Assembly: GCF_003313505.1 (NCBI RefSeq)
Contig: NZ_QMHO01000005.1
Location: 62,001-126,000 of the forward strand
Source of the DNA: Pedobacter nanyangensis
GTDB lineage: Bacteria; Bacteroidota; Bacteroidia; Sphingobacteriales; Sphingobacteriaceae
Direction: 5' to 3'
DNA length: 64,000 bases
Shown here: one piece after another, positions 42,539 through 51,225 of the stretch
How the letters are laid out: each line of letters opens with the position of its first letter
Position numbering within the stretch: the first letter of the stretch is position 1
Translations under genes and position numbers: made by a program
The notes under the pieces: generated by a model
Seen by the model: only the letters and a program-made list of their open reading frames with translations
Databases searched by the model: none
What the model was told of the DNA's origin: nothing

Positions 42539-43987
42539 CTAATTGTTAACGGCTTCTTTTTTTCTGTTAATTAACAAATAAATAGGAAGGCCAAGCAACA
42601 CAATAATGAGCCCAGGCCATGTATATTGTTGTTTATAAATCAATAACAAAACACAGAAAGCGGCACCAATTAACAGATAAACAATAGGTGTAATTGGGTA
42701 CAACCATGTTTTGTAAGGTCTTTCCAAATCAGGTTTCTTTATCCTTAAATAAATCACTCCAAATACGGTAATCATATAAAAAACCACAATCACAAAAGAA
42801 ATCATATCCAAAAGGTTTCCGTATTGACCGCTTAAGCACAACACCGCAGCCCAAATTCCCTGCATCCATAGCGATTTTGCAGGCACGCCATTTTTATTAT
42901 TGTGCAATGCCGCTTTAAAAAACATGCCATCTTTTGCCATGGTTTGAAAAACCCTTGCGCCTGCCAGTACAATCCCGTTTACGCAACCAAAAGTAGAAAT
43001 CATTACCAACACCGCCATTACGATGGTACCAATGCCGCTTCCAAAAATCTGTTCAGAAACCACAACTGCTACCCTATCATTGGGGGCAAAAGCAATGCCC
43101 TCTCTATTCAAGGCATTGAGGTACACAAAATTCACCAATAAATAAAGGATCATTACCGCAGTAGTACCCAAAACCATTGAACGCACCACGTTTTTCTTAG
43201 GATTTTCAATTTCCCCCGAAACAAAGGTTACATTTTCCCAGGCTACACTTGAAAATACTGAACCCACCATAGCCGCCGCTATACCGCCCAAAATGGCCAT
43301 TCCCGACATGGACTCCCATCCAGATTTCAGGAAGTTTCCGCTGGGATCTGTTTTGAGGTTGTTAAAAGCTCCCCATCCATAGCTCATATTCTCGGTCCAA
43401 AAATTGCTTTTTATCAAAAGGAACCCCAGAACAATCAGGCCAATTAAAGCCACAATTTTAGATCCGGTAAATACATTTTGCAACAGCTTGCCTCCTTCTA
43501 CGCCCTTAGTATTGATATAAGTTAGCAAGAGGATCACGAAAATTGCCAAAATCTGTATCCAAGTAATTTTATAGCCACCGCTTTGAAAAATCGGGGCCGC
43601 ATCGTTTAATGCTGGAATTAGATAAGCTGTAAATTTGCCAAAGGCTACCGCTACGGCAGCAATAGTTCCCGTTTGAATTACCGCAAACAAGCCCCAACCA
43701 TAAAGGAAGCCCATCATTTTACCAAAGGTTTCCTTTAAATAGGTGTACTGCCCTCCTGCTTTAGGGAACATTGAAGAAAGCTCACCGTAAGAAATTGCAG
43801 CGGCCACTGTCATTACCCCAGTGATTACCCAAACCACAATTAGCCAGTAACCCGAGCCAAGATTTCGCATGATGTCGGCACTTACGATAAAAATACCGCT
43901 ACCGATCATTGAACCCATTACCAGCATTGCGCCGTCAAAAAGCCCTAGTTTTCGTTTAGAAGAGACTTCCTCTTGTTGATTATCCAT
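42539..43987 (-). CDS. APC-superfamily amino acid permease
   Basis: This 482-residue protein has twelve predicted helices. The APC core motif is GLFDGAMLVMGSMIGSGIFI (helix 1, with the GSGIF unwound segment), then GELSSMFPKAGGQYTYLKE in helix 2-3 loop, typical of the LAT-type exchanger/permease group. It should transport amino acids by proton symport or exchange; specificity is not readable. It is divergent from hppA. A second, CAT-type permease lies 2.6 kb to the right. Confidence 0.9.
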   Translation of the reverse strand: MDNQQEEVSSKRKLGLFDGAMLVMGSMIGSGIFIVSADIMRNLGSGYWLIVVWVITGVMTVAAAISYGELSSMFPKAGGQYTYLKETFGKMMGFLYGWGLFAVIQTGTIAAVAVAFGKFTAYLIPALNDAAPIFQSGGYKITWIQILAIFVILLLTYINTKGVEGGKLLQNVFTGSKIVALIGLIVLGFLLIKSNFWTENMSYGWGAFNNLKTDPSGNFLKSGWESMSGMAILGGIAAAMVGSVFSSVAWENVTFVSGEIENPKKNVVRSMVLGTTAVMILYLLVNFVYLNALNREGIAFAPNDRVAVVVSEQIFGSGIGTIVMAVLVMISTFGCVNGIVLAGARVFQTMAKDGMFFKAALHNNKNGVPAKSLWMQGIWAAVLCLSGQYGNLLDMISFVIVVFYMITVFGVIYLRIKKPDLERPYKTWLYPITPIVYLLIGAAFCVLLLIYKQQYTWPGLIIVLLGLPIYLLINRKKEAVNN

Positions 43988-44156
43988 TTGTTTAGTTTAG
44001 TTTTTTGGTTATTGTTAGCTAAGATAGAAAAAGAGATGAATAAATTGATTTCACAACCACAGATACGCAGATATAAATTTGTTTTAGGCTACAAAAAAAA
44101 TCGAGACTGCAATCTGTGCGTTTGTGGCAAAAATTTCAATAGCTAGTAAAAATATA

Positions 44157-44188
44157 TTGACACCCAATAGTTTTTTTATTTACCTTGT
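44157..44188 (+). promoter_or_regulatory. Probable promoter of hppA
   Basis: TTG (44157-44159), a 21 bp spacer and TACCTTGT (44181-44188), one mismatch from TAnnTTTG, lie about 40 bp before the ATG. Confidence 0.4.
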
Positions 44189-44229
44189 GTATTGAATATC
44201 AACTAAACAACTAAATATAAATTTAAACT

Positions 44230-46485
44230 ATGGATTTTTTACAAAACAATCTTATTTATGCTGTTCCTCTACTTGGCTTAGTAGGCATTTTGGTAATGGC
44301 GGTAAAAAGCGCCTGGGTAAACAAGCAAGATGCTGGTGATGCAAATATGCAAGAATTAGCCGGTTATATTGCAGATGGCGCTATGGCCTTCTTGAGAGCA
44401 GAATGGAAAATTCTGAGCATTTTCGCCATATTGGCAGCATCGCTCCTCGCCTATTCAGGAACCGTTACCGAAGTAAATGGTAAAGCAATTCATTCCAGCT
44501 GGATCATTTCTATTGCCTTTATTATTGGCGCCGTATTTTCTGCTACCGCAGGATACATTGGAATGAAAGTAGCAACCAAGGCCAACGTTAGAACCACACA
44601 AGCGGCCAGAAAAAGCTTAAAACAAGCACTTAAAGTAAGTTTCACCGGAGGCACGGTTATGGGCTTAGGCGTTGCGGGCTTAGCGGTGTTAGGTTTAGGT
44701 GGCTTATTCATCGTTTTCCTAAAGTATTTTAACGTAATAAACGCCAATAGCCACGAAATGAAAACGGCCATTGAAGTACTGACCGGATTTTCTCTAGGTG
44801 CCGAGTCCATTGCGCTGTTTGCGCGTGTAGGTGGTGGTATTTACACCAAAGCTGCCGATGTTGGTGCCGACTTGGTGGGTAAAGTAGAAGCAGGCATTCC
44901 CGAGGATGATGTGCGCAACCCTGCCACCATTGCCGACAACGTAGGCGATAACGTGGGTGACGTAGCGGGCATGGGTGCCGATTTATTTGGTTCTTATGTA
45001 GCTACCATTTTAGCAACCATGGTATTGGGACAAGAAATTACGGTTACAGATAATTTCGGTGGCATGTCGCCTATTTTATTGCCAATGGTCATTTGCGGTT
45101 TAGGTATCCTATTCTCTATCATTGGTACCTGGTTTGTAACTATTAAAGACGAAAAATCTAACGTACAAAACGCCCTTAACTTAGGCAACTGGTCGTCCAT
45201 TATCATTACCGGTATTGCTTCTTTCTTTTTAGTGAAATGGATGTTGCCTGAAACCTTAAACTTACGTGGTTACGAGTTTTCGAGCATCAACGTATTTTAC
45301 GCCATTGTAGTAGGCTTAGTAGTGGGTACCATCATGAGTATCGTTACCGAATACTACACCGCAATGGGCAAAGGACCTGTTAATTCAATCATCCAACAAT
45401 CTTCAACAGGCCATGCTACCAATATTATTGCAGGCCTTTCTGTAGGAATGAAATCTACGGTAGTTCCAATTTTGGTATTGGCGGGTGGTATTATGGCTTC
45501 TTACCATTTTGCAGGTTTATATGGTGTGGCTATTGCGGCCGCAGGTATGATGGCTACTACAGCCATGCAATTGGCCATTGATGCCTTTGGGCCAATTGCC
45601 GATAATGCTGGCGGTATTGCCGAAATGAGCCAATTGCCTCCAGAAGTTCGTGAACGTACCGATAATTTAGATGCTGTGGGCAACACTACTGCTGCTACAG
45701 GAAAAGGCTTTGCCATTGCTTCGGCAGCGCTAACTTCCCTGGCTTTATTCGCTGCTTTTGTGGGTATTGCAGGCATTTCGGCCATCGACATTTACAAAGC
45801 GCCCGTTTTAGCTGGTTTGTTTGTTGGCGGGATGATCCCATTTGTGTTTTCTGCATTGTGTATCCAAGCCGTAGGTAAAGCCGCCATGGATATGGTACAG
45901 GAGGTTCGTCGCCAGTTTAGGGAAATCCCAGGCATTATGGAGTACAAAGCAAAACCTGAGTACGAAAAATGTGTGGCCATTTCTACACAGGCTTCTATCA
46001 GAGAAATGCTGATGCCTGGTGCCATTGCCTTAATCACCCCTGTAATTGTAGGCTTTTTATTTGGCCCCGAAGTTTTAGGCGGTTTGTTAGCGGGCGTAAC
46101 CGTATCGGGTGTGTTAATGGGCATTTTCCAATCTAACGCTGGTGGCGCTTGGGACAATGCTAAAAAATCTTTCGAAAAAGGTGTAGAAATCAATGGCGAG
46201 ATGTACTACAAAAAATCAGAACCACACAAATCGTCGGTAACTGGTGATACCGTTGGTGATCCATTCAAAGATACTTCGGGCCCATCAATGAATATCTTGA
46301 TCAAGTTAATGTCGATTGTTTCCTTGGTAATTGCCCCATACATTGCCATCAGCGCATCAGACGCTGCCAACAGCACCGGAATGGAAGTTAAGAAAGAAAT
46401 TCGTGTACAAAAAAGTGTTGATTCGCTTGGTAACGAAACTATCGACACTTTGGTAAACGAAACCGATACAGTGATCAAAAACTAA
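44230..46485 (+). CDS. hppA: Membrane-bound ion-pumping pyrophosphatase (K+-dependent type)
   Basis: This 751-residue protein has about 16 helices and couples PPi hydrolysis to Na+ and/or H+ export. The substrate site shows [18 protein letters not shown] and [32 protein letters not shown] (near 480) has Ala at the position that distinguishes K+-dependent pumps (Lys in K+-independent ones). The ion specificity, Na+ or dual Na+/H+, cannot be fixed by eye. The C-terminal tail (about 725-751, acidic, with [17 protein letters not shown]) is longer than in many homologues. It is followed by a terminator. Confidence 0.95.
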   Translation: MDFLQNNLIYAVPLLGLVGILVMAVKSAWVNKQDAGDANMQELAGYIADGAMAFLRAEWKILSIFAILAASLLAYSGTVTEVNGKAIHSSWIISIAFIIGAVFSATAGYIGMKVATKANVRTTQAARKSLKQALKVSFTGGTVMGLGVAGLAVLGLGGLFIVFLKYFNVINANSHEMKTAIEVLTGFSLGAESIALFARVGGGIYTKAADVGADLVGKVEAGIPEDDVRNPATIADNVGDNVGDVAGMGADLFGSYVATILATMVLGQEITVTDNFGGMSPILLPMVICGLGILFSIIGTWFVTIKDEKSNVQNALNLGNWSSIIITGIASFFLVKWMLPETLNLRGYEFSSINVFYAIVVGLVVGTIMSIVTEYYTAMGKGPVNSIIQQSSTGHATNIIAGLSVGMKSTVVPILVLAGGIMASYHFAGLYGVAIAAAGMMATTAMQLAIDAFGPIADNAGGIAEMSQLPPEVRERTDNLDAVGNTTAATGKGFAIASAALTSLALFAAFVGIAGISAIDIYKAPVLAGLFVGGMIPFVFSALCIQAVGKAAMDMVQEVRRQFREIPGIMEYKAKPEYEKCVAISTQASIREMLMPGAIALITPVIVGFLFGPEVLGGLLAGVTVSGVLMGIFQSNAGGAWDNAKKSFEKGVEINGEMYYKKSEPHKSSVTGDTVGDPFKDTSGPSMNILIKLMSIVSLVIAPYIAISASDAANSTGMEVKKEIRVQKSVDSLGNETIDTLVNETDTVIKN

Positions 46486-46501
46486 AATGTTACTAAATAA
46501 G

Positions 46502-46527
46502 AGGGATTTTGCAAAAAATCCCTTTTT
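46502..46527 (+). terminator. Terminator of hppA
   Basis: AGGGATTTT pairs with AAAATCCCT around a small loop and continues into T residues. It lies 17 bp after the stop. Confidence 0.85.
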
Positions 46528-46606
46528 CATTTGTAGATATTTTTTTTTAGGTTTGGTCCGTTAATTTTTAAATCAACAAACTAACTAATCAACTAATTAT
46601 TAATTT

Positions 46607-48037
46607 ATGAATTTAAGAAAGCCTATTGATGTACTTGTTGCCGAATCGGCAGAAAGTGGCGAAGGCACTCTCAAACGTACCTTAAGCAACAAGAGCCTTG
46701 TTGCGCTGGGTATTGGAGCAATTATTGGAGCAGGTTTATTCTCTTTAACAGGTATAGCTGCTGCAGAACATGCCGGACCCGCTGTAACATTATCATTCGT
46801 ATTGGCTGCCGTAGGCTGTGCTTTTGCGGGATTATGTTATGCTGAATTTGCGTCGATGATACCTGTTGCAGGTAGCGCCTACACCTATTCTTATGCAACC
46901 ATGGGCGAATTTATGGCCTGGATCATTGGCTGGGATTTAGTGCTGGAATATGCACTGGGTGCCGCTACGGTAGGGGTATCTTGGTCTGGATATTTCAATA
47001 AGCTTTTGCATGAATTTGGCTTAGAGTTACCGCTCTATTTAACCAAATCATTTGCCGAGGTTGAGGGCGGAGGTATCAACTTACCCGCCATTGTTATCGT
47101 TTCATTGCTTTCTTTATTATTGTTGCGTGGCACAAAAGAGTCGGCAAGCCTTAACAACTTCCTGGTAATTGTAAAGGTGAGCGTCGTGATTTTGTTCATC
47201 GCCTTGGGATGGAAATTTATCAATCCTGAAAACCACACGCCTTACATTCCTAAAAACACTGGTGTTTATGGCGAATTTGGTATTTCTGGTATTGCTGCTG
47301 GCGCTGCATTGGTATTTTTTGCGTTCATTGGTTTCGATGCCGTTTCCACTGCTGCACAAGAAGCTAAAAACCCACAAAAAGGGATGCCTGTTGGTATCTT
47401 AGGCTCGCTGGCGGTATGTACCATTTTATACGTTTTATTTGCTCACGTAATGACCGGCCTGGTTCCTTTTGAAATTTTCAAAGGCGACGCTTCTCCTGCG
47501 GCCACAGCCTTTAAAGTAACGGGTTACAGTTGGTTACAAATGGGTTTAATCATTGCTATTTTAGCAGGTTACACCTCGGTAATCTTGGTTATGTTAATGG
47601 GTCAATCAAGGGTATTCTACACCATGTCTAAAGATGGTTTGTTGCCAAAATTCTTTGGCAGTATCCACGCCAAATATAGAACTCCTTACAAAACCAACTT
47701 GTTTTTCATGGTATTTGTGAGCTTGTTTGCAGGCTTTGTTCCGGTTACCGATTTGGGCCACATGGTTTCCATCGGTACTTTATTTGCCTTCTCTTTGGTA
47801 TGTATTGGTGTAATGATCTTACGTAAAACCGATCCCGACAGAGCGCGTCCGTTTAGAACCCCTTTAGTGCCACTGGTACCTATTTTGGGAATCTTGGTGT
47901 GCGTGTATCTAATGTACTCGCTACCTTTTGAAGCTTGGATCAGGTTAGCGATCTGGATGGCTTTGGGCGTTGCGATCTACTTCTTCTACGGCAAGAAAAA
48001 CTCTGTCCTTAGAAAAAGAAACGAACAAGGACTTTAA
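46607..48037 (+). CDS. CAT-type APC amino acid permease
   Basis: This 476-residue protein has about twelve to thirteen helices. The opening region VALGIGAIIGAGLFSLTGIAA (helix 1), followed by GLCYAEFASMIPVAGSAYTYSY, and FFAFIGFDAVSTAAQEAKNP are hallmarks of the cationic amino acid transporter (CAT/YfnA) group. A -7 box TAGGTTTG lies at 46548-46555. It is followed by a perfect terminator. The substrate (basic or branched amino acids) is not determinable here. Confidence 0.92.
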   Translation: MNLRKPIDVLVAESAESGEGTLKRTLSNKSLVALGIGAIIGAGLFSLTGIAAAEHAGPAVTLSFVLAAVGCAFAGLCYAEFASMIPVAGSAYTYSYATMGEFMAWIIGWDLVLEYALGAATVGVSWSGYFNKLLHEFGLELPLYLTKSFAEVEGGGINLPAIVIVSLLSLLLLRGTKESASLNNFLVIVKVSVVILFIALGWKFINPENHTPYIPKNTGVYGEFGISGIAAGAALVFFAFIGFDAVSTAAQEAKNPQKGMPVGILGSLAVCTILYVLFAHVMTGLVPFEIFKGDASPAATAFKVTGYSWLQMGLIIAILAGYTSVILVMLMGQSRVFYTMSKDGLLPKFFGSIHAKYRTPYKTNLFFMVFVSLFAGFVPVTDLGHMVSIGTLFAFSLVCIGVMILRKTDPDRARPFRTPLVPLVPILGILVCVYLMYSLPFEAWIRLAIWMALGVAIYFFYGKKNSVLRKRNEQGL

Positions 48038-48060
48038 TCTATAAAGACTTTACATATAGA

Positions 48061-48087
48061 AGCCCCGTACATACGGGGCTTTTTTTA
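48061..48087 (+). terminator. Terminator of the CAT-type permease gene
   Basis: AGCCCCGT (48061-48068) and ACGGGGCT (48073-48080) form a perfect 8-bp stem, followed by seven T. Confidence 0.95.
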
Positions 48088-48346
48088 TGCCCTATAATTA
48101 ATTAGCAAAGGTACTCCCTTCACTATCGGATACTCCAGTCCTGCTTTCGCTCATAGTCCTCGCTCGCTAATGTTCGCTAACGCTCTCAAAGCTCACTGTG
48201 GGCTAATCCGCTCAATCAGGTTTATAAAACTAAAAGCTCTGCACGGTACTAACCCCCTCATTCTTAACAAAAAATTAATCTTCAAAATTCCAATTTATGT
48301 ATTTTTTTCCCTAACATTAAGGACACACAAATTGAAATCTTATATT
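48088..48346. other. Spacer with a GC-richer repeat-like block
   Basis: 48120-48230 is GC-richer than the surrounding spacer, with near-repeats GCTCGCTAATG and TTCGCTAACGCTC. It resembles the dispersed TCGCTCGC...GCTAACGC blocks of Bacteroidota genomes. The rest is AT-rich leader of the following gene. The open frame running into that gene from 48170 is not a plausible start. Confidence 0.4.
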
Positions 48347-48997
48347 ATGAAAAAACAATTTTTAACCGCTATTGCGGTTACCTTGTGCCTTTATGGCCAT
48401 GCCCAAACAGAAAAAGGCAAAGTAGTGATTGGCGGAAGCATAGGCTTCGGTTCAACAAATCACAAAGCGAACTCGGAACAAAAAGTAACTTCTTTTAACT
48501 TAGGTCCATCCACTGGCTTTTTCGTAGGAAAGAATGCTTTATTAGGTATCGAATTAAGATATTCTTACGAGAAAAGAAATCCTATTAAAGTAATTACGGC
48601 CGCAAATGGCACATTCATCACTAATGAAATTGGAGGAGATAAAACCCATAATTACCTCATTAATCCTTTTTTCAGGTACTATTTAGATTTGCACGAGAAG
48701 ATCAAACTGTTTGGGCAAGTAAATGCAGGTGTAATGTTAGGTAACACCAAAGAAATTATACCCATTGGTCCTTACAGCAGAGATGGAAAAACAACCAGCT
48801 ATTTAGCGGGCATTCAACCAGGCATTGCTATTTTCCCCCATAAAAACATCGCTATTGAATTAAAGGTTGGGTTATTCAACTATTTTAATCAAAAGTTTAG
48901 CGGCACGGATACAGATGCTAATGATTACCGCATTCATCAATTTTCTTTTGGAAGCGATTTAAATCAGCCAAGATTAGGTATTAACTTCCATTTTTAA
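48347..48997 (+). CDS. Small outer-membrane beta-barrel protein, paralogue of 33285-33887
   Basis: This is a 216-residue protein from ATG 48347 (MKKQFLTAIAVTLCLYGHAQ), which gives a good signal peptide. The mature part begins QTEKGKVVIGGSIGFGST, almost the same as the barrel protein at 33285, and ends in LGINFHF with terminal Phe. Alternating strands suggest an eight-stranded OM barrel. It stands alone between two terminators. Such proteins are abundant in Bacteroidota and mostly uncharacterised. Confidence 0.83.
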   Translation: MKKQFLTAIAVTLCLYGHAQTEKGKVVIGGSIGFGSTNHKANSEQKVTSFNLGPSTGFFVGKNALLGIELRYSYEKRNPIKVITAANGTFITNEIGGDKTHNYLINPFFRYYLDLHEKIKLFGQVNAGVMLGNTKEIIPIGPYSRDGKTTSYLAGIQPGIAIFPHKNIAIELKVGLFNYFNQKFSGTDTDANDYRIHQFSFGSDLNQPRLGINFHF

Positions 48998-49036
48998 TAT
49001 TCATTACTTACACGCTTCTTTTTAGAGGCTTTAACC

Positions 49037-49077
49037 ATCCTTCGTTACACGCTGTTTGTAACGAAGGATTTTTATTT
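49037..49077 (+). terminator. Terminator of the second OM barrel gene
   Basis: ATCCTTCGTTACA (49037-49049) and TGTAACGAAGGAT (49057-49069) form a perfect 13-bp stem and a T-rich tail follows. Confidence 0.95.
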
Positions 49078-49174
49078 TTCAAGCTAGCTCGCAGTTACTC
49101 CAACTTCAGTTCTAAATCGTCTTCTTCACTTTTTTATTCTCCCAATTTTCTTCAATTTTGTTGTATTCATATTT

Positions 49175-50041
49175 ATGCCACCCGAGAAAAGAAAAGCCCC
49201 CATCCGAAAAGTAAATCCAAGACCATCCACTCCAAGGAAAAAGAAAGGTAAACCTTTTCCAATGGCTTTAAAAGTGGCCATTGCAGGCTTATTGCTTATT
49301 CTGCTATCTCCATTTTATTATGGCTACATTCTAAGTGGCTTTGTATCTGCCTGGCGCTGGGTGAAAGATTATGGGCAGGACCCCAATTACAGAACCTACC
49401 ATAGCTTCAACATCAAAATACCCAAAAAGCATAGCGTGCATGGTATTGATGTTTCTTATTATCAGGGCAAAATTGACTGGCCTATGGTAAAAAAAATGAA
49501 AGAGGATGAGGTGAAGATCAGTTTTGCATTTATTAAAGCTACCGAAGGGCTTTTACTGGTTGACCCTTATTTTAAACGTAACTGGCGAGAGGCGCCCAAA
49601 GCAGGTTTAATGTGTGGCGCTTATCATTTCTTCAGACCCAAAAAAGATGGAAAAGCCCAAGCTAAATTCTTTTTGCAGGTAGTGAACATCGAGAAAGGCG
49701 ACTTACCTCCTGTGGTAGATATCGAAAGTTTGGATGGCATTAGCCCTGCTAAAATGCGATTGGAGCTTTCAGATTTCATCAACTATGTGGAAATGAAGAC
49801 CAAGGTAAAACCGATTATTTATACAGGCCTAAAATTTTATAAAGATTACCTGGCTGGCGAATTTGAGGAATACCCCCTTTGGATTGCACACTATTACCAG
49901 CCTAAGTTGAACCTGGATAAAAAGCTCTGGAAATTTTGGCAACATTCCGACAAGGCTAAAATTAATGGTATTGGCCACGTGGTAGATTTTAATGCCTTTA
50001 ATGGAGATAGTACGCAATTGGCCAACATGCTGGTGAAATAG
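49175..50041 (+). CDS. Glycoside hydrolase family 25 (lysozyme-like) protein, membrane-anchored
   Basis: This 288-residue protein has a basic, Lys/Arg/Pro-rich cytoplasmic N-terminus (1-30), one membrane segment (about 31-53), and a GH25 TIM-barrel domain (about 85-285) with HGIDVSYYQGKIDW, FIKATEG, CGAYHFFRP and VVDIESLDG. These hold the acidic residues expected for muramidase activity (Asp near 90; DxE near 185). It should cleave peptidoglycan in the periplasm. In Gram-negatives GH25 genes may be housekeeping or phage-derived; there is no phage context here. Confidence 0.9.
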   Translation: MPPEKRKAPIRKVNPRPSTPRKKKGKPFPMALKVAIAGLLLILLSPFYYGYILSGFVSAWRWVKDYGQDPNYRTYHSFNIKIPKKHSVHGIDVSYYQGKIDWPMVKKMKEDEVKISFAFIKATEGLLLVDPYFKRNWREAPKAGLMCGAYHFFRPKKDGKAQAKFFLQVVNIEKGDLPPVVDIESLDGISPAKMRLELSDFINYVEMKTKVKPIIYTGLKFYKDYLAGEFEEYPLWIAHYYQPKLNLDKKLWKFWQHSDKAKINGIGHVVDFNAFNGDSTQLANMLVK

Positions 50042-50207
50042 CTCAGCGCTAATTATACATCGGCATTACTGCCTTTACAAAAAAAACCTTTTCAACGCAA
50101 AAAAACATCTCTCTTTACCCCTCTTACAACTTTACGGAATTAACTGTATTTCAGAATATTAACATTATTTCTTAACTTGATTTTTATTTACTTAAAACAT
50201 TTAAACT

Positions 50208-50687
50208 ATGACTAAGAAAAATCAAATTTCGGCAGAAATTACTGCTGCACAGACTACCGCCGTAATGGAAAACATCAACAGTATTAACGAGACCCTAAAA
50301 CATGCGCTGACCATCAACCTCACCAACGATGATAGGTTGCACATGTTAAAAATGGGCGACAAAACGCTAGCGTTTGTGCAAAAGGCATTGGAATATGCTG
50401 TACAAAACCAAACCCTGTGCCCAGTATTCCTAGACTTATCAGAAGCCCAAAAAGACTACAGCCTGGCTGCAGGTTTACAAGCGATCAAACAAAAAGTAGC
50501 TGCCTTGTTAAGAGCCATAGAAGATGCTGAAATGGTAGCCGGCGGCGAAGCCTACGATGCCGCGCTCATTTTCTATAACTCTGTAAAAGGAGCCGCAAGG
50601 TCTAACATTGCAGGTTCGCAGGCCATTGAAGACGATTTAAAGCTCCGTTTTCCAGGCAGAAGGAAAAGCACCTTGCCTACAGTGTAG
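50208..50687 (+). CDS. Helical protein of unknown function
   Basis: This 159-residue all-helical protein has an N-terminal MTKKNQISAEITAAQ and further helices with LTNDDRLHMLKMGDKTLAFVQKALEYA and KQKVAALLRAIEDAEMVAGGEA (key parts DDRLHMLKMG and AEMVAGGEAYD). The C-terminus is basic (FPGRRKS). No family is known to me. It stands alone, with a terminator directly after, and an 84-bp repeat region beyond. It is possibly a small structural or DNA-associated protein; that is a guess. Confidence 0.6.
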   Translation: MTKKNQISAEITAAQTTAVMENINSINETLKHALTINLTNDDRLHMLKMGDKTLAFVQKALEYAVQNQTLCPVFLDLSEAQKDYSLAAGLQAIKQKVAALLRAIEDAEMVAGGEAYDAALIFYNSVKGAARSNIAGSQAIEDDLKLRFPGRRKSTLPTV

Positions 50688-50696
50688 TAGTTTAGC

Positions 50697-50730
50697 ACAA
50701 AAGGGTCGACAATGTTTGACCCTTTTGTAT
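50697..50730 (+). terminator. Terminator of the 50208-50687 gene
   Basis: ACAAAAGGGTC (50697-50707) is perfectly paired with GACCCTTTTGT (50718-50728). It lies 10 bp after the stop. Confidence 0.9.
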
Positions 50731-50827
50731 CTGAGCCCTTTGTAGCTCCATTAATCCCCCACTAAGGTTCAACATTCCTTCTCTAAGCTTCTATAATGCT
50801 TGCCAAAGGTTCGGCTTAGGTGCTTTG

Positions 50828-51011
50828 AGAAGCAATTTGCACTTCATACAAGAAAAGTTTTCTTCTCCGAGAAGCAATATTGCTCCTTAAAGAAGCAAAC
50901 TTGAAGCTTTTAGGAGAAATTTGCACAGATAACAAGAAACATTTCCTTCTCCGAGAAGCAATATTGCCCATTGAAGCCTCTCTTTGGATTGTTTTATAAG
51001 CAATATTGCTT
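50828..51011. repeat. 84-bp tandem repeat with AAGCAATATTGCTT palindromes
   Basis: CTTCTCCGAGAAGCAATATT recurs at 50862 and 50946, and AATTTGCAC recurs at 50834 and 50918, both at exactly 84 bp, so about two copies of one unit lie in tandem. A perfect 14-bp palindrome AAGCAATATTGCTT at 50998-51011 repeats the core out of phase, and AGCAATATTGCT occurs at 50873-50884. No gene is present from 50731 to 51225. Confidence 0.7.
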
Positions 51012-51085
51012 GTTTAACAAGCAATTTCCTTTGTTTAAGCTATTGGTTATTGACATTTTTGAGCACCTAATACGCTTTAATTTCA

Positions 51086-51151
51086 ACCATTAAGGCATTA
51101 AGAGACATTAAGTTTTGCTGGATGTTAATTACCTTCATTTCTTAATGTTTC
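51086..51151. repeat. CATTAAG short repeats with inverted counterpart
   Basis: ACCATTAAGGCATTAAGAG followed by ACATTAAG (51086-51112) is mirrored by CTTAATGTTTC (51141-51151). It is another small interspersed repeat of the spacer. Confidence 0.5.
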
Positions 51152-51173
51152 ATTTTTTTAGATATAACCCGAA

Positions 51174-51209
51174 CAAAAAATCCCCAGCAACCTAAGCCAC
51201 TGGGGATTT
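51174..51209 (-). terminator. Terminator of the S9 peptidase gene
   Basis: AAATCCCCAG and CTGGGGATTT form a 10-bp stem. Read leftward it is followed by six T. It lies 17 bp past the stop codon. Confidence 0.92.
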
Positions 51210-51225
51210 CTCTATCTCTAATTTC

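Noticed and set aside
48170..48346. Upstream extension of the OM barrel gene
   Set aside because: It would hide the signal peptide beginning at 48347 and runs through a repeat-like block.
50828..51011. CRISPR array
   Set aside because: Only about two units of 84 bp, no regular 25-40 bp repeats with unique spacers, and no cas gene in the window.
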